This document shows positions 1 through 10,123 of a DNA stretch of 64,000 nucleotides, piece by piece (position 1 is the first letter of the stretch; each line of letters starts with the position of its first letter). Below the pieces are notes generated by a model. The model was not told where the DNA came from, did not search any database, and saw nothing but the letters and a program-made list of their open reading frames with translations. The position numbers and the translations under genes were made by a program. The stretch comes from Orientallactaga sibirica (lineage: Eukaryota > Chordata > Mammalia > Rodentia > Dipodidae), in the NCBI GenBank assembly GCA_036365145.1, contig JAEOAD010000240.1, forward strand, positions 1,674,001 to 1,738,000, read 5' to 3'.

Positions 1-496
1 CCTTCTCTATTGCTTCATTTTATACCCACTCTTTCAGGTCCAAACAGATGACTTAGAGTCATATGGTATAATGAAGAATGCACAACTACCAATATGTATA
101 TTTTCCAAGCCTACACTGTGCCTCGGGATCCAAAGCTTTACAGATTATATGACACACTTGGGCAAAGGAATCTATGTGGGCTGGAAGTCATCACTGTTGG
201 AATATAATTTCCCTAAATTGTTTACCAAGCCACTTCCTGGTTTCTTCTAGCAGGCAGCCTGGCTAGGGCCTGATCTGCACTGTGCAATGCATACTAGCAG
301 GTGGCCTGGCTAGGGCCCGACCTGCATTGTGCCATACAATGATGAAAATGATAATCAGACCCTATTACATCATTGTTACAGTAGTGATGGCAACTTTAGG
401 GCACCAAAGAAACCAAACTATAGGTTTCTGTTATTCAAAGACAAGGGGAAATAATTATCCTTTCTCTAGACTTCCTTTGTGTCTTTTGTCTTCTTT
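1..496. other. intron, no recognised feature
   Basis: Mostly unique sequence. A short imperfect duplication is visible: GGCCTGGCTAGGGCC-type text at about 256-273 and again at 300-318, each followed by CTGCA(C/T)TGTGC. No coding or RNA signal. Confidence 0.5.
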
Positions 497-800
497 TTCT
501 GTATGGAAACAGGGTCTCATGTAGTCCAGGCAGGCCTCAAAATACTATGTAGCAGGGCTGGGTGTGGTGGTACACGCCTTTAATTCCAGCCCTTGGGAGG
601 CAGAGATAGGAGGATCGCCATGAGTTCAAGGCCACCCTGAGACTACAGAGTGAATTCCAGGTCAGCCTGAGCTAGAGTGAGACCCTACCTCAGAAAAAAA
701 AAAATACTATGTAGCAGAGGCTGGACTTGAACTACCTATCCTTCTGCCACCACACCCAAGTTCTAGAAGTACAGGTATGTACCACTACACCCAGATTTCC
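497..800 (-). mobile_element. old B1 SINE, split by a younger B1
   Basis: The flanks 497-538 (ACAGGGTCTCATGTAG) and 718-800 (GGCTGGACTTGAAC...CCACTACACCCAG) are the two halves of one diverged minus-strand B1. They are separated by the plus-strand B1 at 556-700 and its target duplication. Confidence 0.75.
556..700 (+). mobile_element. B1 SINE nested in an older B1
   Basis: Starts GGCTGGGTGTGGTGG, has the lineage-typical GGCCACCCTGAGACTACAG and GTGAGACCCTACCTC, and ends in a short A tail. It is flanked by a perfect 17-base target duplication AAAATACTATGTAGCAG (539-555 and 701-717). B1 is a 7SL-derived Pol III SINE mobilised by L1. Confidence 0.95.
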
Positions 801-803
801 CTA

Positions 804-1038
804 GTTTTTCTCTTTTTAAAAACTATTTATTTATTTATTTAATATTTAAGAGAGAAAAAGAGGCAGACAGAGGGAAAGAGAATGGGTGTGAGAATGAATT
901 GCGGATGCTGCAAATGAGCTCCAGACACATGCATCACCTTGTGCATCTGGCTTATGTAGGTCCTGGAGAATCAAACCAGGGTCCTTTGGCTTTGCAGACT
1001 AGTGCCTTAACTGCTAAGCCATCTCTCCAGCCCTCCCT
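804..1038 (-). mobile_element. B2-like tRNA SINE
   Basis: Reverse complement of the lineage SINE: ends on this strand with CTAAGCCATCTCTCCAGCCC (the rc of the tRNA-like head) and has CTCCAGACACATGCATCACC in the body. It starts with an ATTTATTT tail. An 11-base target duplication AGATTTCCCTA occurs at 793-803 and 1039-1049. Confidence 0.93.
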
Positions 1039-1049
1039 AGATTTCCCTA

Positions 1050-1512
1050 ATACCAAATTGCTCATAGCTGAGGTGTTCACAATTAGCACATGAGGATGGT
1101 GCCCTTTTGTTTCACCATTGCAGGAGCTGCCTGGCACCTCTCTGCTGCTCTCACCCAGCAGGTACTTCTTTGTTGCTCTGTCAAAAGTTTATTGGATGAT
1201 TCCAAGATCTGGATGCAAGCAGGTCATGAGGAAGAGAGAGGAAATTAGGAAATAGACCTATAGCCATAGATAAAACCAAAGTAAATTATAGTGTTTCTTT
1301 TACCTAGCTTCTCCTTTATAAGAATTTTAAAACATTTAAAACATTAGATGAGGCCAGTCTCATTTTTCCTCTGAAAGAAAATTTTGACATTCTCTTTTCT
1401 TTATTTTACCACATCCTTATTGGATGTTATTGTCTAAGGTTTCCTGGGGATCCATGAACACACTTCTATTTGTCCCAAACAGAGCAGCAATGACAAACCA
1501 TAAAAATGACTC
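1050..1512. other. intron, no recognised feature
   Basis: Unique-looking AT-rich intron; no reading frame with family likeness, no tRNA fold and no clear repeat. Confidence 0.5.
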
Positions 1513-1682
1513 TATTCTAGTCAAGCTTGTTATATTCTACCCAAGCCCAGCTTGGTAAATCCTATCCTAGTCCGGTTTGTTGGATTCTAACCTAGTCCAG
1601 CTTGTTAGATACTACCCTAGCCCAGCATGTTAGATCCTGCCTTATTGTAGCTGGTAGATTCTACCCTAGTCCAGCATGTTAA
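1513..1682. repeat. 25-base tandem minisatellite, about 7 copies
   Basis: Units begin near 1513, 1533, 1558, 1584, 1609, 1634 and 1658, with a consensus close to ATTCTACCCTAGTCCAGC followed by TTGTTAG. Units differ from each other by several bases, so this is an old or slowly homogenising array. The first unit is short. Confidence 0.85.
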
Positions 1683-1713
1683 ACCATATTTATTGGGATT
1701 GTTTACAGGAGTA

Positions 1714-1786
1714 TGGGTAAGGGGGTACTTACAGATGCATTGATAACCCCAAACAGCTGTATCACCACAAAATCCTACCCCAACAT
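1714..1786. repeat. copy A of a duplicated 60-70 base segment
   Basis: GTAAGGGGGTACTTACAGAT ... CCCCAAACAGCTG ... ACAAAATCCTACCCCAAC, found again in shortened form at 2862-2922. Probably part of an unclassified interspersed repeat that continues to about 1960 (TGATAATCTCCCCAGAGCTT). Confidence 0.6.
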
Positions 1787-2194
1787 GAGTGATAATCTCC
1801 CCAGAGCTTCATAGGTAAGGATTCTCTTCAGTTACCCTTTCATCTTCTACATACTGTAGCATCTCCCAAGACTACCTGCAACTAAGGCAGAATTACAAGC
1901 AGCTGGGAGGGTGTGCAGGATAGAGGGAATGGCTGAAATTGCAGGAAGGTTTTACAACCCTCGCTACCCCCTTCTATGAGAGAATCTCAACTGGCTCAAT
2001 CTTGTTGAGGATCTTCTGTGCTGCCCTAATTGAAATGGTAACAGACATACAATGCATGGAGATCAGCATTTCATATTGCTGATGCCTGTGTGCCTCTAGG
2101 AAGTTTGGACAGCTCAGCAATATTTCCATTCTTACCAGAGAGACAGGAGTGCTGGAGGCAATGTATTGAAGATCTAAAATGACTTGGATTTACC

Positions 2195-2510
2195 CATCTT
2201 GACATAAAAGAAAAAACAAAAATTTATTTCTCACAATTCTAGAAGATGGAAGACCACAATCCAGATTGTGGTGTGGCTGTGTCCTAGCAAGAGAACCTCT
2301 TCCTGGTTGCCCTGTGTCTCACATGGTAGAAAGAAGGCAAGAGAACTCTGAGATTCCTTCATGAGGCACTAATGGCATGCATAAGGGTTCTGACCTCTGA
2401 ACCTCATCATTTCCCAAAGGCTCAATTCCTACTACCATACATAGTGACAAGTAGGATTCAACATGTAAATTTTGAGGAGATACAAACATTGTATCCATTT
2501 CAAGGTAGTC
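2195..2510 (-). mobile_element. MLT1-type MaLR LTR fragment
   Basis: Read on the minus strand it follows the MLT1 LTR order: an ACAATGTTTGTATCTCCTCAA-like start, TTTACATGTTGAATCCTA, a CCTTTGGGAAATGATG segment, a CACATGTGAG-like stretch, and a 3' end with AGAATTGTGAGAAATAAATT. It is an old mammal-wide non-coding LTR of the ERVL-MaLR group. No target duplication was identified. Confidence 0.7.
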
Positions 2511-2689
2511 TGTAAGTGACTTCAGATAGAAAACATGGTGACTGCTTCCCTTAAAGGACTATGATAAATGCAGGCCAGACTAAAGCAATGTCCAAAAGAG
2601 TTAGGAAGCTCCTGTGCATACCCTTTCCATTCTGGAGGCTGGATCTTTCTGGGCAAGGTATATCAAAGCACATCTCATTATGTCAGCAG

Positions 2690-3340
2690 ACTATTTTTTT
2701 TTTATTAATTTGAAACATAGTATGGATACATCAAGTACTGGTACCATCATTCTCCTCCTTGCTGCCCCCACTCCACTGAGGGCCTTACTTATTGGGATTG
2801 CTGGTATTCACCATAAAATTGTGGGTTATGAGTTGTGAGAGCAACAGTAAACCAGTTTTTGTGGTAAGGGGGTACTTACAGATGTAATACCCCAAACAGC
2901 TGGCTACAAAATCCTACCCCAACTGTGGCTCTTACATTCTTTATATACCACTTCAGCAAAATTCCCTGAGCCTTGGTGGGTATCTTTAGGACTACTTTAG
3001 CGTTGAGCTCTCAGAAGCTTCTGGGTTTCTGCTTTGGTGCATTTTGAGTATCCTCAGTGTCTGTCTCCATCACCCTGGCTCAGGTTGTCAGGCTCACCAT
3101 GGAAGCAGCATTCTTCCTCATCTCATCAATTCCTTTGTGTTTTCATCTGGACCTTTTGATGCTGTGCTAGGGGTGGTTCACCTGCTGACGTGGAATCAGT
3201 GACCCTTGTCCTGTTGATAAATTTTGGTTGTCCTTGGTTCTCATTGCTTTCTGAAATTAAAAACAAATGAACAAACAGATTTTCAAAATAGAGAGTGAGA
3301 TTAGGATAGATTAAGGGTATAATCATAGTTAATTTAGAGA
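2690..3340 (-). mobile_element. L1 3' UTR fragment
   Basis: Starts with a T run (2692-2702, the rc of a poly(A) tail), then CCATCATTCTCCTCCTTGCTGCCC and later TCCCTGAGCCTTGG, text that recurs at 54.2-54.8, 39.8-40.2 and 23.5-24.0 kb. It is non-coding. An inserted or converted patch at 2850-2922 interrupts it. Confidence 0.6.
2862..2922. repeat. copy B of the duplicated 60-70 base segment
   Basis: GTAAGGGGGTACTTACAGAT, ACCCCAAACAGCTG and CTACAAAATCCTACCCCAAC match 1715-1785 with small gaps. It lies inside L1 3' UTR sequence that resumes with CTGTGGCTCTTACATTCTTT. Confidence 0.6.
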
Positions 3341-3384
3341 GATTTTGATGGGTGTAGCCTCACTTTTGGCCAAAGACTAGTGGA

Positions 3385-3515
3385 AGCTTCTCATTGGAGT
3401 CCATAATCTTGGTCTCCATAGGATTCTGACTTGATTCCCAATCCCAGCTATAACTGTTGAGTGGATCTCTTAGCCAATTGGAAAGCAATTGGTTACCTAC
3501 CTAGGGTGGGTACAG
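3385..3515 (+). mobile_element. short L1 3' UTR-like fragment
   Basis: CATTGGAGTCCATAATCTTG, CTCCATAGGATTCTGAC and AAGCAATTGGTTACCTACC are repeated as a diverged direct copy at 4266-4383 within the 3' UTR of the neighbouring + strand L1. So it is probably the tail of a second + strand L1. Confidence 0.5.
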
Positions 3516-4425
3516 TAAATGTGGGTGAGAATGTGGGGGAAAGTGCACTTCTAGTAGAAGTGCAAACTTGTACAACTACTATGGAAATCAATACAGAGAT
3601 TCCTGAAATAGATGAAAATAGAGCTACCAACTGATCCAGCCAGTCCTCTACTGAGTATCTACCCTAAAGGCTCCACACTTCACTGCAGAGATACTTCCTC
3701 AGCCATGTTTATAGCTGCTCAATTCACAATCGCTAAGAACTGGAATCAACCCAAATGCTCATCATTTGACAAATGGATAATGAACATGTGGTAATTTATA
3801 AAATGGAATTTTACTCAGGAGTAAAGAAAAATGATGTAATGAAATTTGTAAAAAATAAAAAAAATAAAAATAAATGGGCAGACTTGGAACAGATCATACT
3901 AAGTGAACTCCCATAAGCATAGAAGGCAAACACTGCATGGTCTCCCTCATCTTTGGGTCCTAAACTGGAACAGCTTGTATTGCTGTCACACCTGACATGC
4001 AACTTAAAGGCCAGATAAGAGGGATGGAAGGGTTTCTGGGAAGGGGAATAGGGGGGCAGGGATGGGGAGTGATATACATAAACCCAAATACAAAATGAAT
4101 TGGTATCATAGAAACCTTCCTCCTTGATAGCACACTAAAAGATATAACCCTCACTCAGTTGGAGCATAGAGTGATCATGTGGTAAGATGGACCCTTGAGA
4201 GAGTGGGATGAAACCTAACCCTAAAATATATGGCCCTTGCTGGTAAATCCAAGTACCAGCTTGACATTGGAGAGCATAATCTTTGTCTCCATAGGATTCA
4301 GACCTGGTTTCTAGTTCTAGATATGGGTTCCTTTACAATGAGAGGGTCTCTTAGACAATCAGAAAGCCATTGGTTACCCACCAATTGCAGTGGTGTGTAC
4401 TTCTTGTCAAGCTAGTTGTTCTTGA
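3516..4425 (+). mobile_element. 5'-truncated L1, 3' end, + strand
   Basis: Begins inside the C-terminal part of L1 ORF2 (the region reading as CTCATCATTTGACAAATGGAT, i.e. the HPSTDEWI-like tail of ORF2p, then ATGGAATTTTACTCAG and GGGCAGACTTGGAACAGATC). It runs into the 3' UTR (GATATAACCCTCACTCAG, GAGAGTGGGATGAAACC). The frame is broken by stops. It faces the minus-strand L1 that starts at about 4430. Confidence 0.8.
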
Positions 4426-5808
4426 ATAGCTTAGCCCCCTGCTTGCTCACACCTTTATTGGCCATTTTCCCCCAGTTGCTCATGTAGCACTTTCCAGCAC
4501 TAGATGGGCTAACTGTCTAAGGATATCCAGCCAGATATCTGTGTTCTGTATTGCCAGCATATACTGTCTTCAGTAATAGACTCCTACCTTTTACTTCAGA
4601 CAGGTAATCAAGTGCTTTGACAGAAGCCTTTCTTTTTTGGGGGGCCCTCATAGGTCTCTCCAATCAACAGCTCAATGTGAGTAGCACTGATTTCTGGTGC
4701 TGGGAGTTACCAAAAAGTTTTAAGGTTAGGCTTCATCCCACCCTCTCCAGGGCCCTTCTTTTCTGGTGCTCCCCTTATACTCCTGTTTAGGGTTATATCT
4801 TTTAGTCTACCTTCAAGGAGGAAGGTTTCTATGATATCAGTTAATTTGTGGTTTAGTTTTGTGTTTATTTCCCCAAATCTCCCCTTCTCCTCCTTCCAAA
4901 CACTTTCATCCCTATTGTCTGGGCTGCAAGTTACCTATCAGGTATGCCAGAAACTCAAGTTGATACAGGTTAGGAACTTCAAATGAGTGGGAGCATGTGG
5001 CATTTGTCTTTCTATGATTGTGTGTGTTTGCTGAGTATGATCTAAATCCATCCATTTTCCTAAAAATTTCATTGTAACATGCTTTCTTACTGCTGAGTAG
5101 AATTCCGTAGTATGTACCACAATTTCATTATCCATTCACCCAATGATGGGCACCTGGGTTGAGCAAATATCTCTGTAGTGAAGTGTGGAACATTTATCAT
5201 AAATATTCAGTAAGGGAATAACTAGGACTGTTCTATATACATCTTTTTCAGGAATTTCCATATTGATTTCCATAGTGGTTGTACAAGTTTACATTCCCAT
5301 CAACTGTGAATTAGGGTTCCTCTTTTCCCACATCCTCACCAACATTTGTTGTTATGTGACTTTTTTTTTTTTTTTCGAGGTAGGGTTTCACTCTGGTCCA
5401 GGCTGACCTGGAATTAGCTATGTACTCTCAGGGTGGCCTTGAACTCATGGTGATCCTCCTACCTCTGCCTCCCAAGTGCTGGGATTAAAGGCGTGTGCCA
5501 CCAAGCCCGGCGTCATTTGACTTTTTAATGATTGCCATCCTTACTGGAGAATATCATAATTGTTTTAATTTGCATTTCCCTGATGGTTAGGGATGTTGAA
5601 AATTTTCTTAAGTGTGTGCTAGCCATTTGAATTTCTTCCTCTGAGAACTCCTTATTAAGTTCTCTACCCAATTTTTTGAGTAGATTTATTTTTTTATATA
5701 AAATTTTATTTTTTAGTTCTTTGTACATTCTAAATATTAGGCCTTTGTCAGTGGTATTGCTGGTGAAAGTTTTCTCCCATTCTGTGGGTAATCTATTGAT
5801 AGTTTTTT
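4426..5808 (-). mobile_element. 5'-truncated L1, 3' end, minus strand
   Basis: The rc of L1 3' UTR (GGGTTATATCTTTTAGTC, CCACCCTCTCCAGGGCCC) followed by ORF2 C-terminal sequence; the minus frame at 4938-5135 keeps ATTEFYSAVRKHVTMKFLGK, typical of the ORF2p tail. A B1 sits in it at 5361-5512. The 5' truncation is near 5808, where a SINE begins. Confidence 0.87.
5361..5512 (-). mobile_element. B1 SINE inserted in L1
   Basis: T run (A tail rc), then CGAGGTAGGGTTTCACTC, CTCCTACCTCTGCCTCCC, and a CCACCAAGCCCGGC end. The interrupted L1 reads GTTATGTGACTTTT before and GTCATTTGACTTTT after, a target duplication of about 14 bases with two mismatches, so the B1 is younger than the L1. Confidence 0.93.
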
Positions 5809-6025
5809 ATTAAGACTTTTATTTTCATTTATTTATTAGTGACACAGAGAGAGGGAGAGACAGAGAGAGAGAGAATGGGTGCACCAAGGCCTCTAGCCAC
5901 TGTAAACAAACTCCTGAACCATGCGTCACCACATGCATCTGGCTTACGTGGGACCTGGAGAATCAAACCTGAGTCCTTAGGCTGTGCAGTCATGTATCGT
6001 AACTACTAAACCATCTCTCCAGCCC
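5809..6025 (-). mobile_element. B2-like tRNA SINE
   Basis: ATTTATTTATTAGTGACACAGAGAG tail side, then GAATGGGTGCACCAAGGCC, ACATGCATCTGGCTTACGTG, and the rc head AAACCATCTCTCCAGCCC at the right end. It lies exactly at the truncated 5' end of the L1. Confidence 0.88.
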
Positions 6026-6765
6026 TGTTGAAAGCTCTTTAACAGGGCATTTTATATCATAGGAAATATCCTGTTTGCTTTTCAAGAGACATCTGTTTAA
6101 TTTCCTTTTTTCACTTTCAGCAGCCTCTTACTCTTCTAGACTTAGACACACTCCTTAGCAGCTTCCCTTCTGAGAGTTCTCTCTGACTAGTCAGTCTTTC
6201 CTTCTATTCTCTTCAGTCAAACAGGCAGCTGACAACCTTTGGAGACATCCCACTTTAGGACATAGTTATCTTCCATTTGCCTTTTTCGTCTTTTAAACCT
6301 AAACCTTCAGTGACAATAATAAAATTTTATTGTTGTTAGACTCATACCTACCATAGAAATTTCAATAGACCAGGTTCCTAGCTAGTCATTATAATACTTA
6401 ATTATGAAAAATATTCAAGTTTTATTCTTATAGGAGACATTTTCTTCATCCTGTGCTGCAAAAATTTATTCTGGTGTAATTTTAAGGTGTTTTTCAAGTC
6501 CTTCTATCAGAAGCACTAAGATGGAATTTTCCGTTCACTGTCATGTCCTCAGAATAAGGGAATTCAAATCATTCTTTTATGCACTAAACCAGAAAGTGCA
6601 CTTACTGACCGCTAATCAGAGGACCCTTTCTTCACTGGGAAGCAAAAGCCAGATGTATTTGTCTTCTAAAATAAGGCAAGACATTGCTACTTATTTATCT
6701 CAAGTTTCCTGCATAATCTTCCAAATAAAAGGCATTACTTATTATATCAGTAGATTATACATTTT
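6026..6765. other. intron, no recognised feature
   Basis: Unique-looking intron. The 86-codon frame at 6521-6781 has no family likeness and runs into the next SINE; not called as a gene. Confidence 0.5.
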
Positions 6766-6780
6766 TCAAACAAGTTTTTA

Positions 6781-7040
6781 AATTTTTTTTTTATTTTTGG
6801 AGAGAGACAGACAGAGAGAGGGAGAGGGAGACAGAGAATGGGCACACCAGCAGTCTCTCAGCTGCTGTGAACGAAATCCAGATGTGTGTGCCGCCTTGTG
6901 GGCAAGGCTGGCATTGCACCCTTGAGTCACTTTGCATCTGGCTAAACGTGGGACCTGGAGATTGGAACCGCTGGAGATTGGAACTGGGTTCTTACACTTA
7001 GCAGGCAGGCGCCTTAACCGCTAAGCCATCTCTCCAGCCC
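6781..7040 (-). mobile_element. long-form tRNA SINE with internal duplication
   Basis: Long variant of the B2-like SINE: GGCACACCAGCAGTCTCTCA, a GGGCAAGGCTGGCATTGCACC segment absent from the short form, then CTAAGCCATCTCTCCAGCCC. GCTGGAGATTGGAAC is repeated in tandem (6956-6985). Target duplication TCAAACAAGTTTTTA (6766-6780) / TCAAACAGGTTTTTA (7041-7055), one mismatch. Confidence 0.93.
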
Positions 7041-7055
7041 TCAAACAGGTTTTTA

Positions 7056-7650
7056 TTGTGAGTGTAGAAGTTAAACACAGGAATCTAATTTTCTTAATTT
7101 TCTCTACTTCAGATATATAGCTTGTGCATAAAAATGTCATGCATATGTTATAATGGAATTTGACATGGGTTTTTATTTTAAAATAAAGTGAGTCACAGTC
7201 CACTTACTTCCTTTGTTTTTATTTATTAAATAAATTTCTAAGTTAAATGTTTGTCTTTTGGCTTCAGAGTTCTGTAACATAAATCAAAATGCACAGCTAA
7301 AAGAATTTTGATTGAAAAATGTCATTCATTTAAAATGCATAAAGAAAATAGCAACATAGTCATGCTAAAAAGTTGCTGGAAAAATCCTGCTCTCCAAGAT
7401 GTGAGAAATTATGAGAACTAGAGTCAGAAGTTTCTATTTAAAACTGAGCTCTGCTAGTTCCAAAAGTTATGTCATGTAAGACATTAAATATTCCAAGTCT
7501 TTCCTTATTAGGGGTAAGTATATCAGTCAGTGAAGAGGTCACCCCATGGTGCATGCTAGCAGTTTTCTAATGTATCAGAAGACAATCTATAGCTAAATTT
7601 AAGTAATCAGCTCATACACGTATTTTCCAGTGTGCTCAAAGTTTGGAAAG
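7056..7650. other. intron, no recognised feature
   Basis: AT-rich unique intron; no supported feature. Confidence 0.5.
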
Positions 7651-7654
7651 CTGT

Positions 7655-7830
7655 TATTCTGAGTATATCCCATGAACTGGATACTATAGGAGACAATGAA
7701 CTGTGTCTTATTAAGTCCTCCTGGCAAACTTCTTAGCTGCATATTACTATCTTCATTCAATAAATAGTAAACTGTGTCTCATATAGTAACAGGGTCAGGA
7801 TTCTAATCCAGATCTGCTAAGTTTCAAAAC
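7655..7830 (+). mobile_element. MIR SINE (ancient)
   Basis: Follows MIR order: TATTACTATCTTCATTCAAT matches the TATTATCCCCATTTTACA core, then GTAAACTGTGTCTC and GGGTCAGGATTCTAATCCAG match the GAAACTGAGGC and GGGATTCGAACCCAG blocks. Heavily diverged, as expected for a mammal-wide element. Confidence 0.65.
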
Positions 7831-8096
7831 ATGTTCCAGTTTTACTCCACCACACTGACCCTTGAAGAACATGGCAAAGGGTCCATCCTTTCTCCCATGA
7901 AAATAGACAAAACTTTATCTTCCAAGTCAGTTGTCTCTGAAATGAGGGTTCACAGCTGTAAGAGAATCCCAGATGGTCCTCTAGACTTGGTGAAGAAAGT
8001 ATCATTATGACTTATTGTAAAGAAGAAACTATTTTTGTGAAGAAAACATTAAAAAGTTATTAAGCTTGACAAACTTTTAACATAAAAATTGAGCTT

Positions 8097-8310
8097 CATC
8101 AACCCCTTCTTCCACTTCTTCTCCCTCTCTCCTTCTTCCTCCTCTTCTTCCTTGTCTTCCTCCCCACTCCTTCTCTGCTTCTTTTCCTCTTCTTTCCTCC
8201 TCATCTCTCTCTTTTCTTCTTTTTCTCTTCTTCCTTTTCTTTATCTTTTAAAATGCCTATGGTTTTTTAAATCATTTTTCTTTTTCAGTCTTTTCCCTTC
8301 CATCATTTCT
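8097..8310. repeat. polypyrimidine (TTC/TCC-rich) tract
   Basis: About 210 bases almost entirely C and T on the + strand (CTTCTTCC, CTCCTTC and similar runs). Its 75-codon frame of Ser, Phe and Leu is a composition artefact. Confidence 0.85.
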
Positions 8311-8348
8311 TTCTAATAACAGTTGAAATATAGTTCACTTCTTTCATT

Positions 8349-8604
8349 TGAGAGAAAGAGGCATATATATGTGTGTGTGTGTATGTATATGTGTATATAT
8401 ATGTATATATATGTATGTATATATATAGAGAGAGAGAGAAAGGAGAGAGAGAGAGAGAGAGAATGGGCATGCCAGGGCCTCTAGCTACTGAAAACAAACT
8501 CTAGAAAAATATGCCACCTTGTGCATCTGGATTTATGTCAGTCCTGGGGAATTGAACTTGGCTTTTTGGCTTTGTCGGTAAGGGCTAAGGCATCTCTCCA
8601 GCCC
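8349..8604 (-). mobile_element. B2-like tRNA SINE with expanded tail microsatellite
   Basis: The SINE body (GAATGGGCATGCCAGGGCC to CATCTCTCCAGCCC) is preceded by about 90 bases of TG/TA/GA repeats grown from its CT-rich tail (8360-8460). Confidence 0.88.
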
Positions 8605-9003
8605 TGATTCAGTAGTTTTTAGTGTTATTAGCATGTTGTATACAGTGATGTATAATAAATTCATTTTAGAGCATTTGTTACCTTAAAATGAATCCAATGC
8701 TCATTAGCTATCACCCCCAGCCCTAAGCAAGCAGCTATCGGCTTCCTGTGCTTGTAAATTTGATTGTTCTATACATTTTCTGTAAAGGGAGCCATATGAT
8801 ATGTGGTCTTTTGTGACCAGCTTGTGTAAGTGACTGACACTTAAGGTATTTGAGATTCTGTGACACAGTAATGGATATTCAGCTTGCAGAAGGGACTCAG
8901 GTGGGCCTGGATAAAGGAGTTATCAATTATATTATTTTAGTAACTGAACTTCATGAATAGACCTTTAGACTTACAAAATTAACCCTATATACAGGCTGAG
9001 AGT
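8605..9003. other. intron, no recognised feature
   Basis: Short L1-like wording is possible near 8690-8830 (CTTCCTGTGCTTGTAAATTT, CATATGATATGTGG), but too little to assign. Otherwise unique. Confidence 0.4.
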
Positions 9004-9228
9004 TGGGCTAGAGAGATGCCTCAGTAATGAAAGGCACTTGTTTGAAAAGCCTGATGACCAATACCCTCATAAAACCAGATGCACAAATCGGCACATGCAT
9101 CTAGAATTTGTTTGCAGAAGCAGGAGGTTCTGATGGACCCTTACTCACTCTCTTTTCCTTTCTCTCTCTCTACCCACCTCTCTCTCTCTTTCAAATAAAT
9201 ACAAATATTTTTAAAAGATAAAATATAA
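9004..9228 (+). mobile_element. B2-like tRNA SINE, diverged
   Basis: GGGCTAGAGAGATGCCTCAG head, CCAGATGCACAAATCGGCAC body, CTCTCTCTCTACC tail and an AAATAAATACAAAT end. A TA/TG microsatellite follows at about 9249-9286. Confidence 0.88.
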
Positions 9229-9428
9229 TAAAAGGTGGGAGTGCCAGATTATATATATATATATATACAAATATATATGTATGTATGTAACTACAAAAAA
9301 CAACAAAAATGTTCATTTGAGAGTTCTCTTAATAATATCACCATTCTTTATCAGACACATTGAAAAAAAAAACAAGCTAAATGAAATTGGATAATGTCTA
9401 AAAATGTTAACTGAAATTTGTTATTAAC

Positions 9429-9648
9429 GGGGCTGGAGAGATGGCTTAGAGGTTAAGGAACTTGCCTGCAAAGCCAAATGACCCAGGTTCAATTCCCCAG
9501 GACCCATGTAAGCCAGTTGCACAAGGTGGCACTTATGTTTGGAGGTTTTTTGTTGTTTTTGCTTTGTTTTTGCAGCAGCAGCTAAAGGCTCTGGCATGCC
9601 CATTCTACCCTCCCCCCCCCATCTGCCCACTTGCTATCAAATAAATTG
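9429..9648 (+). mobile_element. B2-like tRNA SINE
   Basis: GGGGCTGGAGAGATGGCTTA head, AAGCCAAATGACCCAGGTTC, GCACAAGGTGGCAC, GGCATGCCCATTCTACCC, then CAAATAAATT. A TTTTTTGTTGTTTTTGC patch near 9545 interrupts the body. Confidence 0.92.
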
Positions 9649-9790
9649 GTATTTTTACAAATCTGTAATTATCAATTATGGTTATATAGATTCACTTTCA
9701 CTTTTATTATACATGAATTTAGCTTCAGCTATAAGCATAGCTTGCCTGACACTGTGTTAGCCAATAATTCAAAACTAAAGAATAAATAAG

Positions 9791-9903
9791 AAAAACCAAA
9801 CATGACAGTACATACTTATAAATCCAAGCTGAGGCAGAAGGATCATTGTGAGTTTCAGTCTCATCTGGGCTGCAGTTTGAGAACCTGTCTCAAAGGAAAA
9901 ACA
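9791..9903 (+). mobile_element. old B1 SINE fragment
   Basis: CTTATAAATCCAAGCTGAGG, CAGAAGGATCATTGTGAGTT and GAGAACCTGTCTCAAAGG follow the B1 order with high divergence. Confidence 0.6.
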
Positions 9904-10123
9904 TGTAATAGAAAATAAGGATAAGACTTGAAGTTTTGGGAAGAATGGCTATATTTAAAGACAGGCAACTAAATCTTTAGTTTTTCCCATTAACATAACA
10001 ATGGTTATTTTATTAGATTTCATTGATATTTTCTTACTTATTATAGAAGATCAAAACACAGTATTAGGGAAAACTGTTTCTGTCACTGTGAAGATAGCTA
10101 TGCAAATAAAAACCACAAGTACT

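Noticed and set aside
1513..1682. CRISPR-like spacing of repeats
   Set aside because: Units are directly adjacent without spacers and the genome is mammalian.
8089..8316. 75-codon Ser/Phe/Leu-rich frame
   Set aside because: Pure product of a polypyrimidine tract.
9429..9510. tRNA gene-like sequence (A and B boxes)
   Set aside because: It is the tRNA-derived head of a SINE present many times here, with SINE body and target-site context; not a functional tRNA gene.
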